Positions 1 to 7,706 of a DNA stretch of 33,050 bases are shown one piece after another. The stretch spans positions 1 through 33,050 of the forward strand of contig JAIXOO010000076.1 of the NCBI GenBank assembly GCA_027486765.1, given 5' to 3'. The DNA comes from Saprospiraceae bacterium (GTDB taxonomy: Bacteria > Bacteroidota > Bacteroidia > Chitinophagales > Saprospiraceae). The notes beneath the pieces are model-generated. The model did not search any database and was not told the DNA's origin. It saw nothing but the letters and a program-made list of their open reading frames with translations. Position 1 is the stretch's first letter. The number at the start of each line of letters is the position of its first letter. The position numbers and the translations under genes are program-made.

Positions 1-272
1 ATACTTTTCCCCACACCTTTATCGTACAATTTGCGTCTAAACAACTGTAAAAAGTGCAGATCGAAGAAAAAACCTCTGATTTGCAATTTTTTTCTCATAA
101 AATCAAGTTTTTCTCAAATTTTGAAACTATTTTTAAGAGGAAAGCGTATGATAAAGGGAGTCGAATGTGAAGTGATCGACACGAACATGATGCCTTCAAC
201 CGTTGTTTACTCTTTATTTAACTTAAGAAACCAACCCCATTGTTAAAACTTAATTCCAAAACTTCCTGAGGT
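1..272. other. Leader region of rpoD, no convincing gene
   Basis: This AT-rich stretch precedes the sigma factor gene. A 71-codon open frame runs through it from position 31, but its composition (many Lys, Phe and Ser from A/T runs) and lack of any recognisable motif make it unlikely to be a gene. No TAnnTTTG promoter box was clear. The purine-rich TGAGG just before the ATG at 273 may act as a weak ribosome binding site. Confidence 0.5.
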
Positions 273-1139
273 ATGCGTCAGTTAAAAATTACGAACAAGA
301 TTACGGCCCGCGAAAGCTTGGCCCTTGACAAATATCTGAACGACATCGGTAAGATTCCCATGCTTACTGCCGATGACGAAGCAGAGATGGCACGCCGCAT
401 TCGGCAAGGCGACGACGACGCTATGGCTAAATTGACCCGTGCCAACTTGCGCTTTGTGGTGTCCGTAGCCAAACAGTACCAAAACCAGGGGCTTTCCCTC
501 AGTGACTTGATCAACGAAGGCAACGTAGGTTTGATGAAAGCAGCCAAACGTTTTGACGAAACGAAAGGCTTTAAATTCATCTCTTACGCGGTGTGGTGGA
601 TTCGCCAATCCATCCTGCAAGCCATTGTAGAATATTCGCGCATTGTCCGTTTGCCGTTGAATAAAGTCGGTTCATACAATAAAGTCAACGAAGCGTATCT
701 CGCCTTTATTCAGGAGTTTGAACGCGAACCAACGAATGAAGAACTGGGCGAGTTGCTGGAAATGAACCCCAAAGAAGTGGGGAACATGCTCAAAGGCAAC
801 GGCCGTCACGTGAGCGTGGATGCTCCCTTGAGTGGCGAGGAAGGTGATTCAACCATGTTGGACGTCATTGTTGACCAAGACGACATGGGCCCCGACTTCC
901 GCCTGATGGAACAATCCCTCAAGGATGAAGTAAAACAAGGTTTGTCGATCCTCAACATCCGCGAAGTTGAAGTGCTTTCAGCTTATTACGGACTGGAGGG
1001 CCAAAAACCACTTACACTGGAAGAAATTGGTGAGATGTATGGTTTGACCCGCGAACGCGTACGCCAAATCAAGGAGCGCGCCATTCGCCGCTTGCGCAAA
1101 TCATACAACCGCAATAATTTAAGATCTTATTTAGGCTAA
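273..1139 (+). CDS. rpoD: Primary RNA polymerase sigma factor RpoD (sigma-70)
   Basis: Housekeeping sigma factor that directs RNA polymerase to promoters. The 288-residue protein has the short Bacteroidota form, without the long N-terminal region 1.1 and non-conserved region of the E. coli protein. Region 1.2 lies at about residues 15-45, region 2 at about 55-125 with the polymerase-binding [14 protein letters not shown] stretch (79-92) and the promoter-melting [15 protein letters not shown] stretch (100-114), region 3 at about 150-200, and region 4 at about 225-280 with the -35-reading helix-turn-helix [18 protein letters not shown] (258-275). It ends in the family-typical NLRSYLG. The ATG at 273 gives the standard N-terminus [11 protein letters not shown]. 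It appears to be a single-gene unit followed by a hairpin. The TAnnTTTG boxes elsewhere in the window fit this sigma type. Very sure. Confidence 0.97.
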   Translation: MRQLKITNKITARESLALDKYLNDIGKIPMLTADDEAEMARRIRQGDDDAMAKLTRANLRFVVSVAKQYQNQGLSLSDLINEGNVGLMKAAKRFDETKGFKFISYAVWWIRQSILQAIVEYSRIVRLPLNKVGSYNKVNEAYLAFIQEFEREPTNEELGELLEMNPKEVGNMLKGNGRHVSVDAPLSGEEGDSTMLDVIVDQDDMGPDFRLMEQSLKDEVKQGLSILNIREVEVLSAYYGLEGQKPLTLEEIGEMYGLTRERVRQIKERAIRRLRKSYNRNNLRSYLG

Positions 1140-1146
1140 TTGGGTG

Positions 1147-1170
1147 AGTTGTTGCCCCTGAGCAACAACT
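1147..1170 (+). terminator. Hairpin after rpoD
   Basis: A perfect 9-bp stem (AGTTGTTGC at 1147-1155 with GCAACAACT at 1162-1170) closes a 6-base loop and begins 7 bases after the rpoD stop codon. The bases that follow (TCTTTGTTGT) are T-rich but not a clean T run, so it is a likely but not textbook intrinsic terminator. Confidence 0.55.
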
Positions 1171-1296
1171 TCTTTGTTGTAACGGAGGGGACGAGAGGCA
1201 TCAGTAATTACTGATTGTGCGGCGGAAGTGAAGAACCACTGAATACTGTCTTTTGTCCCCATTTCTATTTCTAGGCTCGATCAAACTTCTGCCAAT

Positions 1297-2385
1297 ATGC
1301 AGCTTTTTTTCAAGGCAACCCTTCGCTCTCTGTTGTGCCTTGTTTGTCTCAATTTTTTGGCCTGCACATCCAAAGAGGCTGCTTTCCCAACTGATCCTTC
1401 CAAAATTGTGGTTTTTAAACCGGGCTTACGCTTGTTTTCTACTCCAGGTAGCCAAGGCAAAGCCTTGCGCAAGCTCAAAGTAGGTGAAGTGCTTCAGGAC
1501 CTTGGTGAGGTAAGCCCATTTTTAACCCCCTTATCCCTCAATGGTCAGGGCTATACCGAGCCTTGGCTCAAGGTGCGTACCCCAAAAGGAGAAGTTGGCT
1601 GGGTTTACGGTGCTGTCTTGTACAATCGCCAGGAGCAGGCGGCAAAAGAAGTACTACCCAAACGCCTGGCTGCCCTTTTTGGCGCTTCTTTAGCCCAGAA
1701 AATCGATACATACAGCAGCAATTTCGAAACCGCCCACACCGATGTAGCATTGGCCCAGGCTTATCATCAGTTCCGCGAGGTATTGGATTCACTGGCCTTG
1801 CATACTTCCTTTGCACTGGCGGTGGATCCCACTTACACCCTGCCCAATCTCGTTTGGTTGCCTCAGGTATTGCCGGGCGTAGTCACCCAAATGAATCCTC
1901 AAGGAGATAGCTATTATTTCTTCACCCATTTTGGAGACTACAAACGAAAAGCGCTTCAGACCAAAGGCCAAAGTGATGATGATTTTTTTGATTGGTGCAT
2001 CCAACAATTTCCAAGCGACAGCATTGAATACCTCTATCCCCATTACGTCATCGAAACGAATCATGGGGTAACCCATAGTCTGCTAGGCCGTGGTCTGCAT
2101 TTTCAAGCCCTTCAACAGTTGGACGCCTTGTACCGTCGAAAAACAGCCTTTGACCCCGATCTTATTGCTTATAAAAATCGTTGCATTGACGATATTACCG
2201 CTTCGCGCGCAGCCTTTTGGGAAACGCGGGAAAAGATTATCGCTGAATTGGCACAAATCTGTCGCTCAGATTTGGTGGTCTTGACGAAAGCGGATAAAAT
2301 TGCACTCGAAACCCGCTTGCAGCAGCTTCAGAAGCCGGAAATGTATGGCCTTCGGACAGATGTACAGGCGGGGAGGACAAAATAA
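1297..2385 (+). CDS. Lipoprotein with bacterial SH3-like domain
   Basis: Predicted 362-residue lipoprotein. The N-terminus MQLFFKATLRSLLCLVCLNFLAC has a Lys/Arg start, a hydrophobic core and a lipobox ending at Cys23 (FLAC), the lipid attachment site. Residues of about 37-105 look like a bacterial SH3 (SH3b) domain: an opening V-x-LR-x-x-x-x-PG stretch, a K-V-G-E-V turn and a WLKVRTPKGEVGWVYG close, typical of cell-wall or ligand-binding modules. The rest is helical and rich in Leu, Gln and Ala, with no recognised motif. The protein should sit on the periplasmic face of a membrane. The stop codon abuts palindromic repeat A1. The following gene is on the same strand, so the two may be co-transcribed through the repeat. 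Function unknown. Confidence 0.8.
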   Translation: MQLFFKATLRSLLCLVCLNFLACTSKEAAFPTDPSKIVVFKPGLRLFSTPGSQGKALRKLKVGEVLQDLGEVSPFLTPLSLNGQGYTEPWLKVRTPKGEVGWVYGAVLYNRQEQAAKEVLPKRLAALFGASLAQKIDTYSSNFETAHTDVALAQAYHQFREVLDSLALHTSFALAVDPTYTLPNLVWLPQVLPGVVTQMNPQGDSYYFFTHFGDYKRKALQTKGQSDDDFFDWCIQQFPSDSIEYLYPHYVIETNHGVTHSLLGRGLHFQALQQLDALYRRKTAFDPDLIAYKNRCIDDITASRAAFWETREKIIAELAQICRSDLVVLTKADKIALETRLQQLQKPEMYGLRTDVQAGRTK

Positions 2386-2456
2386 GGTTCCAGTGTTCCA
2401 GGGTTCCAAGGTTCAACCCTAACCCTGGAACTTTGGAACCCTGGAACTTTGGAACC
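2386..2456. repeat. Palindromic repeat A, copy 1
   Basis: A 71-base palindrome starts immediately after the TAA of the SH3 lipoprotein gene. Its arms are built from reiterated GGTTCCAGG / CCTGGAACC units around a short CAACCCTAA centre, so it can fold as one long hairpin. A second copy with the same sub-repeats is at 32337-32424, also directly after a stop codon and just before a same-strand gene. Confidence 0.85.
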
Positions 2457-3141
2457 TAAATTAACTTTTATCGGTATGGGCATACTTGCAATTTCAGCCA
2501 TCATGGTAGCCGGGGCAGGCTTTTATTTGTTTTCACAAAGTTTCCCCAATTTTAAGCCAGGAGAAAAAAAAATCCAGGCTGACCTCAAGACCATTCGCCA
2601 GGAAGTACTCAAAAGTATGCCCGACCTGACTCCGCTGCGTACAGAGGACCTGGAGTCGCTGTCTTCCAAAGAAATGGACAAAAGCATCAAAAAACGGGCT
2701 ACAACTGATCAGCGTGGTGTCTTTGTGACCATTTTTGAAGAACCCGCTGCGGCTTATTATTACCGCAAATATTTGTCCAACAAACGCGATGCCCTGATTT
2801 TTGCCAAAACCTATCACCACGAATACACTTACTGGATCAAAGGGGATGACACCATCATCGCGATTGATCAACAGCAACTAGGTTCCTACAATGAAAAAAC
2901 AGGCCAACTCATTGGCGCACGCAGCCAAAAGGTAATTGCTCAACTAGACAAATCCAAACCCGCTAAAATGGAAATGACCATTCAAGGACGGGCGGTGGGC
3001 AACATCGTAGCGCCTCGGCCTGGTGCCAAAGACACCTTGAGCCAACGTTGTTTTGATTTTGTACGCAATGATTTGAGTAAGGAGGAAGAAGCCATTTTGT
3101 TGGCCATCGCTATCTTTGAAATGTTGGAGCGTAAAGTATAA
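2449..3141 (+). CDS. Membrane-anchored protein of unknown function
   Basis: A 230-residue protein, not recognised. Residues 6-28 (TFIGMGILAISAIMVAGAGF region) form one hydrophobic membrane segment with no lipobox, so the product is probably a single-pass protein with a soluble C-terminal domain of about 200 residues rich in Lys, Glu and Asp. The start is uncertain. The TTG at 2449 lies inside the right arm of repeat A1 and gives MEPKLTFIG before the membrane segment. The first ATG is at 2476 and would begin in the membrane segment without a positive charge. The TTG is kept for that reason, but the repeat may have been inserted and have altered the leader. The gene ends 3 bases before a hairpin that terminates the opposite-strand operon. 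Confidence 0.7.
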   Translation: MEPKLTFIGMGILAISAIMVAGAGFYLFSQSFPNFKPGEKKIQADLKTIRQEVLKSMPDLTPLRTEDLESLSSKEMDKSIKKRATTDQRGVFVTIFEEPAAAYYYRKYLSNKRDALIFAKTYHHEYTYWIKGDDTIIAIDQQQLGSYNEKTGQLIGARSQKVIAQLDKSKPAKMEMTIQGRAVGNIVAPRPGAKDTLSQRCFDFVRNDLSKEEEAILLAIAIFEMLERKV

Positions 3142-3143
3142 AA

Positions 3144-3179
3144 AACCAGCCATCAGGAAGCACTCCTAAATGGCTGGTT
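3144..3179 (-). terminator. Intrinsic terminator of the epimerase operon
   Basis: A perfect 10-bp stem (AACCAGCCAT at 3144-3153 with ATGGCTGGTT at 3170-3179) lies between convergent genes. Read on the minus strand it is followed by a run of T (TTTTTT), so it is a standard rho-independent terminator for the minus-strand gene ending at 3211. On the plus strand the stem also sits right after the stop at 3141, but the bases after it are not T-rich. Confidence 0.8.
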
Positions 3180-3210
3180 ACACACTATTGATGATGTATG
3201 AAACTCATTC

Positions 3211-4419
3211 TTATTGCACTGGTATGTATTTGCTGATGCGCCGCAACCCCTCCAAACAGGCCCGGGTATTGTGATAAGGGCATTTCCAAAAACCCACTTT
3301 GTCTTCATTAGCCATTATTTTGCCCTCCGCATCTATGCCCCAGTACCATTCTCCACGTAGTTTGTCCTTCAGGTGGTTTTGGATATAGGTCCAGCAGGAC
3401 AAGGATTTTCCCAAAAAATGTTCCTCCTGGATTAATTCCCAGGCATTCAAAAAACCCACCATGGCTTCTGCTTCTACCCACCAGTGTTTCTCGGGTAAAT
3501 GATCTTCGTACAGCAAGGCACCGATTTGGGCATCAAACCCCTCCGCTGCTGCTACAGCTACGGCTACCGCCATTTCACGGGCATCCTCAAGGCGGTATTG
3601 CGCAATCTCGGCAGCTTCCAACAGTAGCCAGGCCGTTTCAATGTCGTGCCCATAAGAGACGGGCGCGGGAGAGGGATTCCATTGGACATCAAAAAAGCAA
3701 ATCAGGTGGCGCGTTTGGGGATCGATGATTTTATCCAAAAACAAATCAATTAGGTTCTTGAGCCGCTGATGTAAAAGTGGATCGGGCCAAATGCGGTAAA
3801 AATTGGCGTAAGCCTCCAAAATATGCAAGTGCGTATTCATGGTTTTGGGGTCGTTGCGGTCGCGGTCACTCAAACGTAGGTCTTCCAAAGCTGAGCCGTC
3901 CTGGGCTACTGCCTCCCAGTACCCATTGTGCAGTGGGTCAAAACTGTATTTTTCTATCCAATCGAATACCCCCTTGGCCTGTTTGGATATTTCGGCTTGT
4001 TGTTCTTCATCCAACACCCGCAGATATTCTGCCAGGGCATACAATACAAAAGCCTGCCCATAAATCTGCTTGCGGGTATTCAAGGCAGATCCATCTGATG
4101 AAACTGACCAATAATACCCCCCAAAGTCATCGTCATAAAAATGAGTGGAAAGTACGCCGAAGGCTCGCTGCGCCACCGCCAAATACATCGGATCATGGAG
4201 ATTGGCGTATGCGGCAGAAAAAGTCCATAAAATTCTTGCATTGAGCACCAGCCCCTTCGGCGCCGTATAATCCACTAGGCCTTGGTTGTCCATTTTGCCA
4301 ATAAATCCACCTTGCCGATGATCAATGGTTTGGGTTGACCAGAAATGCAGGATTTCGGTCAACTCGCTTTGGAGCTCGGCATGAAATTGGTGGAAAATGG
4401 CTTTATCGTTGGAGAACAT
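3211..4419 (-). CDS. Cellobiose 2-epimerase (AGE family)
   Basis: 402-residue member of the N-acylglucosamine 2-epimerase superfamily, an (alpha/alpha)6 barrel. Motifs match cellobiose 2-epimerases: MNTHLHILEAY (194-204), SYGHDIETAWLLLEA (255-269) and WKCPYHNTRACLEGL (378-392). These place the catalytic histidines at about 197/199, 258 and 383. The enzyme converts the reducing-end glucose or mannose of beta-1,4-linked disaccharides, for example mannobiose to 4-O-beta-mannosyl-glucose, in the cytoplasm. It lies 98 bases downstream of a GH130 mannosylglucose phosphorylase on the same strand, and that pairing is the known mannobiose pathway of Bacteroides fragilis; this context favours an epimerase acting on mannobiose over an acylglucosamine epimerase. 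No signal peptide. The operon terminator follows at 3144-3179. Confidence 0.88.
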   Translation of the reverse strand: MFSNDKAIFHQFHAELQSELTEILHFWSTQTIDHRQGGFIGKMDNQGLVDYTAPKGLVLNARILWTFSAAYANLHDPMYLAVAQRAFGVLSTHFYDDDFGGYYWSVSSDGSALNTRKQIYGQAFVLYALAEYLRVLDEEQQAEISKQAKGVFDWIEKYSFDPLHNGYWEAVAQDGSALEDLRLSDRDRNDPKTMNTHLHILEAYANFYRIWPDPLLHQRLKNLIDLFLDKIIDPQTRHLICFFDVQWNPSPAPVSYGHDIETAWLLLEAAEIAQYRLEDAREMAVAVAVAAAEGFDAQIGALLYEDHLPEKHWWVEAEAMVGFLNAWELIQEEHFLGKSLSCWTYIQNHLKDKLRGEWYWGIDAEGKIMANEDKVGFWKCPYHNTRACLEGLRRISKYIPVQ

Positions 4420-4441
4420 TTTTTTGACTTAAAAGCGAGGA

Positions 4442-4476
4442 GCGAAGCCCCGAACTCCGGTGTGCTCGTGCTTCGC
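4442..4476 (-). promoter_or_regulatory. Hairpin between GH130 and epimerase genes
   Basis: GCGAAGC (4442-4448) and GCTTCGC (4470-4476) form a 7-bp GC-rich stem in the 98-base gap between the two minus-strand genes. It has no T run, so it may be a processing or message-stability element rather than a terminator. Inference only. Confidence 0.4.
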
Positions 4477-4517
4477 CCTTGCGTATAACAAACTTAGACG
4501 TAATCGAAATCTAGTAT

Positions 4518-5690
4518 TTATAAGGCCTTATTCCGTTGAATAATGGCCTTGAGGGTTTCTACACTTGCCGCCGAGCGGAACCCATCCTCGGGAGTATTGA
4601 TGCAATAGTCCACCAAACGATCTAGCGTAGAAGTAGCCACATGCAAGCGGGTATCGGAAGATGCGTAATAGATAAAAACTGTCCCATCATCGTCCAGAAT
4701 CCAGCCATTCGAAAAAGCTACATTGGACACATCCCCTACCCTTTCAGCCCCTTCCGGTGCCAGGAAATACCCAGCGGGTTGGTGAATGACTTGGGTCAAA
4801 TCCTGCAAATCCGTCATAAACAAGTACAAGACGTAGCGCAATCCAGCTGCTGTATTGCGCACTCCATGCGCCAGGTGCAACCACCCATGGTCGGTTTTGA
4901 TCGGTGCAGGGCCCTGTCCATTTTTTACCTCATAAACCGTATGGTAACGCCGCTCGTGCACGATGGTTTCACTTTCAATCACGGCATTGTCCATGTTGTC
5001 TGCCAAACCAAAACCGATGCCACCGCCCGTGCCCGTGCTGATGAACCCATCCTGTGGACGGGTATAAAAGCCATATTTCCCATTGACAAACTCTGGATGC
5101 AACACCACATTGCGTTGTTGTGCCGAAGCCGTTTTAAGATCAGGGAGCCGTTCCCAACTGACTAGGTCTTTGGTACGAGCCATTCCCGCCTGCGCTACGG
5201 CTGAGGAGGTATCGGAAGGAGGAACTGAAAGGTCTTTGCGTTCGGAACAAAACAGGCCATATATCCAACCATCTTCGTGAGCCACCAGGCGGAGGTCGTA
5301 TACGTTGGTATCGGGATCGGCTGTTTCAGGCATGGTGATCGGGTAATCCCAAAACTGGAATTGATCGATGCCATTGGGGCTTTCGGCAATGGCAAAAAAT
5401 GATTTGCGATCCATACCTTCCACCCGAGCGGCTACCACATATTTCCCTTGCCACTTAATGGCCCCAGCATTGAACACGGCGTTGATGCCAAAACGTTCCA
5501 TTAGATGGGGGTTGGTTTGAGGATTCAGGTCATAACGCCAAAACAGGGGGGCATGCGCAGCCGTTAGCACCGGGTGCTGGTAACGCTCAAAAATACCATT
5601 GCCGGGAACAATTGCCTGGTTGGTGGTCTGGATCAAATCCTGGTGTTGGGCCTCTAGTTGAGCCAAACGTTGTTGAAAAACAGTACTCAT
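4518..5690 (-). CDS. GH130 4-O-beta-mannosyl-glucose phosphorylase
   Basis: 390-residue glycoside hydrolase family 130 protein. It phosphorolyses 4-O-beta-D-mannosyl-D-glucose to mannose-1-phosphate and glucose in the cytoplasm. Visible family features are the five-blade-propeller motifs: [20 protein letters not shown] (67-86) near the N-terminus, [15 protein letters not shown] (90-104) and TNVYDLRL (128-135), whose Asp132 matches the catalytic acid (Asp131) of the B. fragilis enzyme. Absence of a signal peptide fits intracellular phosphorolysis. The ATG at 5690 (MSTVFQQRL) is preferred; an in-frame ATG at 5708 would add only MFKLTT and falls in a palindromic leader. It heads an operon with the 2-epimerase downstream, which makes its substrate from mannobiose. 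A GH130 mannan-phosphorylase of another subfamily is the main alternative. Confidence 0.9.
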   Translation of the reverse strand: MSTVFQQRLAQLEAQHQDLIQTTNQAIVPGNGIFERYQHPVLTAAHAPLFWRYDLNPQTNPHLMERFGINAVFNAGAIKWQGKYVVAARVEGMDRKSFFAIAESPNGIDQFQFWDYPITMPETADPDTNVYDLRLVAHEDGWIYGLFCSERKDLSVPPSDTSSAVAQAGMARTKDLVSWERLPDLKTASAQQRNVVLHPEFVNGKYGFYTRPQDGFISTGTGGGIGFGLADNMDNAVIESETIVHERRYHTVYEVKNGQGPAPIKTDHGWLHLAHGVRNTAAGLRYVLYLFMTDLQDLTQVIHQPAGYFLAPEGAERVGDVSNVAFSNGWILDDDGTVFIYYASSDTRLHVATSTLDRLVDYCINTPEDGFRSAASVETLKAIIQRNKAL

Positions 5691-5697
5691 CGTAGTT

Positions 5698-5741
5698 AAC
5701 TTGAACAAGTTGCTGGGATGAGGGCCATTTGCCTCATCCCA
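5698..5741 (-). promoter_or_regulatory. Two adjacent inverted repeats in the GH130 leader
   Basis: Just upstream of the GH130 start are AACTTGAACAAGTT (5698-5711, arms of 6 bases) and a 10-bp hairpin, TGGGATGAGG (5714-5723) with CCTCATCCCA (5732-5741). Read on the minus strand they lie 8 to 51 bases before the ATG. They could be an operator or a message hairpin controlling translation. No promoter box was found for this strand. Confidence 0.45.
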
Positions 5742-5819
5742 ATAAAATCGAGAATCAAAAGTTTGTTGTGATCTTTAACCCGCTTACAGGCGATTGTTTT
5801 ATTGCAAGAGCAAAAATGG

Positions 5820-5926
5820 ACAATCTATTGTAAAAAAAAGGTTGCATAAGGTCACAATTGACAGGGACAATTGTAACGGTAATTTGTGTAAAAAACTTAT
5901 CAAGCGCTGGTCAATGTGTATTTTTG
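5820..5926 (+). promoter_or_regulatory. Candidate galT promoter with ACAAT/ATTGT sites
   Basis: TATTTTTG at 5919-5926 matches the Bacteroidota TAnnTTTG box and would start transcription about 10 bases before the galT ATG at 5943; the upstream TTTG box is not clear. Upstream lie ACAATCTATTGT (5820-5831) and ACAATTGT (5867-5874), with a further ACAATTG at 5854-5860, all made of the same half-site. They are candidate operators shared by the divergent sugar genes. Confidence 0.5.
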
Positions 5927-5942
5927 TCCCAAACAAATAAAC

Positions 5943-6989
5943 ATGCAACCATTAGACTTCCACGAACACCCCCACCGCCGCTACAATATCCTCACTGGTG
6001 AATGGGTGCTGGTTTCACCCCACCGCACCAAACGCCCCTGGCAAGGTAAAGTTGAAAAAGCCGATACCAGCCACAAAGCAAGTTATGACGCAACCTGTTA
6101 CCTCTGCCCCGGGAATGAGCGCGCAGGAGGCTTCCAAAACCCCAATTATCCTGATACTTTTGTTTTTACCAATGATTTTGCCGCACTATTGGAAGTATCT
6201 TCAGCCGCCCCTTTTCAACAAGGTTTGCTCCAGGCTAAAGGGGAACGAGGCATTTGTAAAGTGGTCTGTTTTTCGCCTAATCACGGCCTCACCTTACCCC
6301 AAATGGAAGTGGCCGCCATCAGCAAAGTAATCGAACTCTGGCAAGCCCAATACCTGGAATTGGGTGCCATTGATTTCATTCAACATGTCCAGATTTTTGA
6401 AAACAAGGGCGAAATTATGGGTTGTAGCAACCCCCATCCGCATGGCCAAATTTGGGCTCAATCCACCATCCCTCAAGAAACCCGCCTGAAAACCATCCAG
6501 CAGGAGCAATATTGGAAGGAAAACCAACGCAGTTTGCTGGAAGATTACCTGGCACAAGAACTAAACGAAGGTAGCCGCATTGTGCTCGAAAACGAGAAGT
6601 TTGTCGCCCTGGTGCCTTTTTGGGCCATCTGGCCGTACGAAGCCATGATTATCCCCCGCCGGCCAATGCGCCACATTGCAGAGATGAATGAGCTGGAAAA
6701 ACATGCTTTTGCTCAAATCCTCAAAGCCTTGACCATCCGTTTTGACAATTTGTTTGAAACCTCTTTTCCCTATTCTGCAGGCATTCACCAGGCCCCTACC
6801 GACGGCCAGGAACATCCTGAATGGCATTGGCACATGAGTTTTTATCCACCACTGTTGCGCTCAGCCACTGTGAAGAAATTCATGGTAGGCTATGAGTTGT
6901 TTGCTGAGCCTCAAAGAGATGTGACGGCAGAATACGCAGCAGAGCGTTTGCGGGGATTGGCTGAAATACATTATTCAGGTACCATATAG
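5943..6989 (+). CDS. galT: Galactose-1-phosphate uridylyltransferase
   Basis: 348-residue GalT of the Leloir pathway: UDP-glucose plus galactose-1-phosphate gives glucose-1-phosphate plus UDP-galactose. Metal-binding Cys52 and Cys55 (CYLCPG) are at the same numbers as in E. coli, SPNH gives His114, and the catalytic signature NPHPHGQIW (163-171) contains His165 and the nucleophile His167. The C-terminal half keeps [10 protein letters not shown] (about 300-309). The ATG at 5943 ([15 protein letters not shown]) is used; an upstream in-frame ATG at 5916 lies inside the predicted promoter box. No galK or galM is adjacent. It stands divergent from the mannobiose operon, so it may serve galactose released from galactomannan, which is inference. 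A hairpin at 7011-7040 follows. Confidence 0.93.
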   Translation: MQPLDFHEHPHRRYNILTGEWVLVSPHRTKRPWQGKVEKADTSHKASYDATCYLCPGNERAGGFQNPNYPDTFVFTNDFAALLEVSSAAPFQQGLLQAKGERGICKVVCFSPNHGLTLPQMEVAAISKVIELWQAQYLELGAIDFIQHVQIFENKGEIMGCSNPHPHGQIWAQSTIPQETRLKTIQQEQYWKENQRSLLEDYLAQELNEGSRIVLENEKFVALVPFWAIWPYEAMIIPRRPMRHIAEMNELEKHAFAQILKALTIRFDNLFETSFPYSAGIHQAPTDGQEHPEWHWHMSFYPPLLRSATVKKFMVGYELFAEPQRDVTAEYAAERLRGLAEIHYSGTI

Positions 6990-7010
6990 ACCTGCTTTTA
7001 GACATAAAAA

Positions 7011-7040
7011 AACCGAGGAGTATGTTTCAACTCCTCGGTT
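7011..7040 (+). terminator. Terminator-like hairpin after galT
   Basis: AACCGAGGAG (7011-7020) pairs perfectly with CTCCTCGGTT (7031-7040) across a 10-base loop, preceded by a run of A and followed by TTGGG. The homologous hairpin at 9244-9273 differs at one pair on both arms (G-C there is T-A), so pairing is preserved. It marks the left edge of the duplicated unit. Confidence 0.7.
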
Positions 7041-7370
7041 TGGGAATGTTTAAGCCTTTCGTCTTCGTCTTACTATGGCAAAATTGGTCTTAACTGGGTA
7101 AAGAACTTAAACACGGATTATAATTCAACTTAATTTTTAGCATTCAAGATTATTCGTCCCAAGGCTAATTAGTGCTGTTTAATTATCTCTAACAAAAGTT
7201 GACGTACCTTCCAAATCTTTTTTCATGCGACAACGCATTGATTTCAATAATCTATTTTTTTGAGTTTAGCTGGATCGAATAAGTTAGGATTTCTAATTAG
7301 TTAAAAAAAATTTGTGCTCTAGACTTTAAAAAAATTACCTGATCAATCGTACATTGAGATTTGAATGGAA

Positions 7371-7572
7371 GCCAAGTGAGCATAGAGCTCACTGGCTCCC
7401 GAATACCAAAGTTTAATTTGTGTGGATTCCAAGAATTTGGAGTGCAAGCAGACCTCCGTTCGAAGGGGCATTAGTGTAGACCTCTTGGATTAGGCCAGGG
7501 AAAACGGAGCTATGCCTTAAATCTTGGAAGTGTCTAAACTTTGGTTTCATGTTTTTTTTGATAAATCAAAAA
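7371..7572 (+). ncRNA. Candidate structured RNA, copy 1
   Basis: Four pairings are visible. GCC-A-AGTGAGC / GCTCACT-GGC (7371-7396) is a hairpin with one bulged A and a 5-base loop. CCAAAGTTTA (7406-7415) pairs with TAAACTTTGG (7535-7544), closing a 139-base domain. Inside that domain are TCCAAGAATTTGGA (7428-7441) and the longer-range CTCCGTT / AACGGAG (7454-7460 with 7503-7509). Downstream TTTTTGAT / ATCAAAAA (7555-7562, 7565-7572) forms another hairpin. All recur in copy 2 at equal spacing, with differences that keep pairing as G-U or G-C. The strand is inferred from the downstream gene. It could equally be a DNA element. No known RNA family was recognised. Confidence 0.45.
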
Positions 7573-7706
7573 TAAGGCACCTTATCTAAACCCGCCAGGG
7601 ACGCTAATGTATTGTTCAATTAATAAAAATAGCCTTCACTACCCCCTTTTTAACTTAATCTACTGTCAATCAAACCCTTAAAACTGAAACCAAAGCTGCT
7701 AATTTC

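Larger units (their letters stand above)
6990..7706. other. 717-base non-coding region, first copy of a duplicated element
   Basis: This region is free of long open frames but is not empty. From 7011 to about 7625 it is matched by 9244-9855 at about nine bases in ten, counted by eye. In order it holds a terminator hairpin (7011-7040), a 12-codon open frame (7225-7263), a hairpin with a bulged A (7371-7396), a 139-base domain closed by a 10-bp stem (7406-7544) and an A/T hairpin (7555-7572). The last 80 bases before the gene at 7707 are only weakly conserved. No clear TAnnTTTG promoter box was found. Confidence 0.75.

Noticed and set aside
31..246. 71-codon open frame before rpoD
   Set aside because: AT-driven composition, no motif, no start signal; most likely chance.
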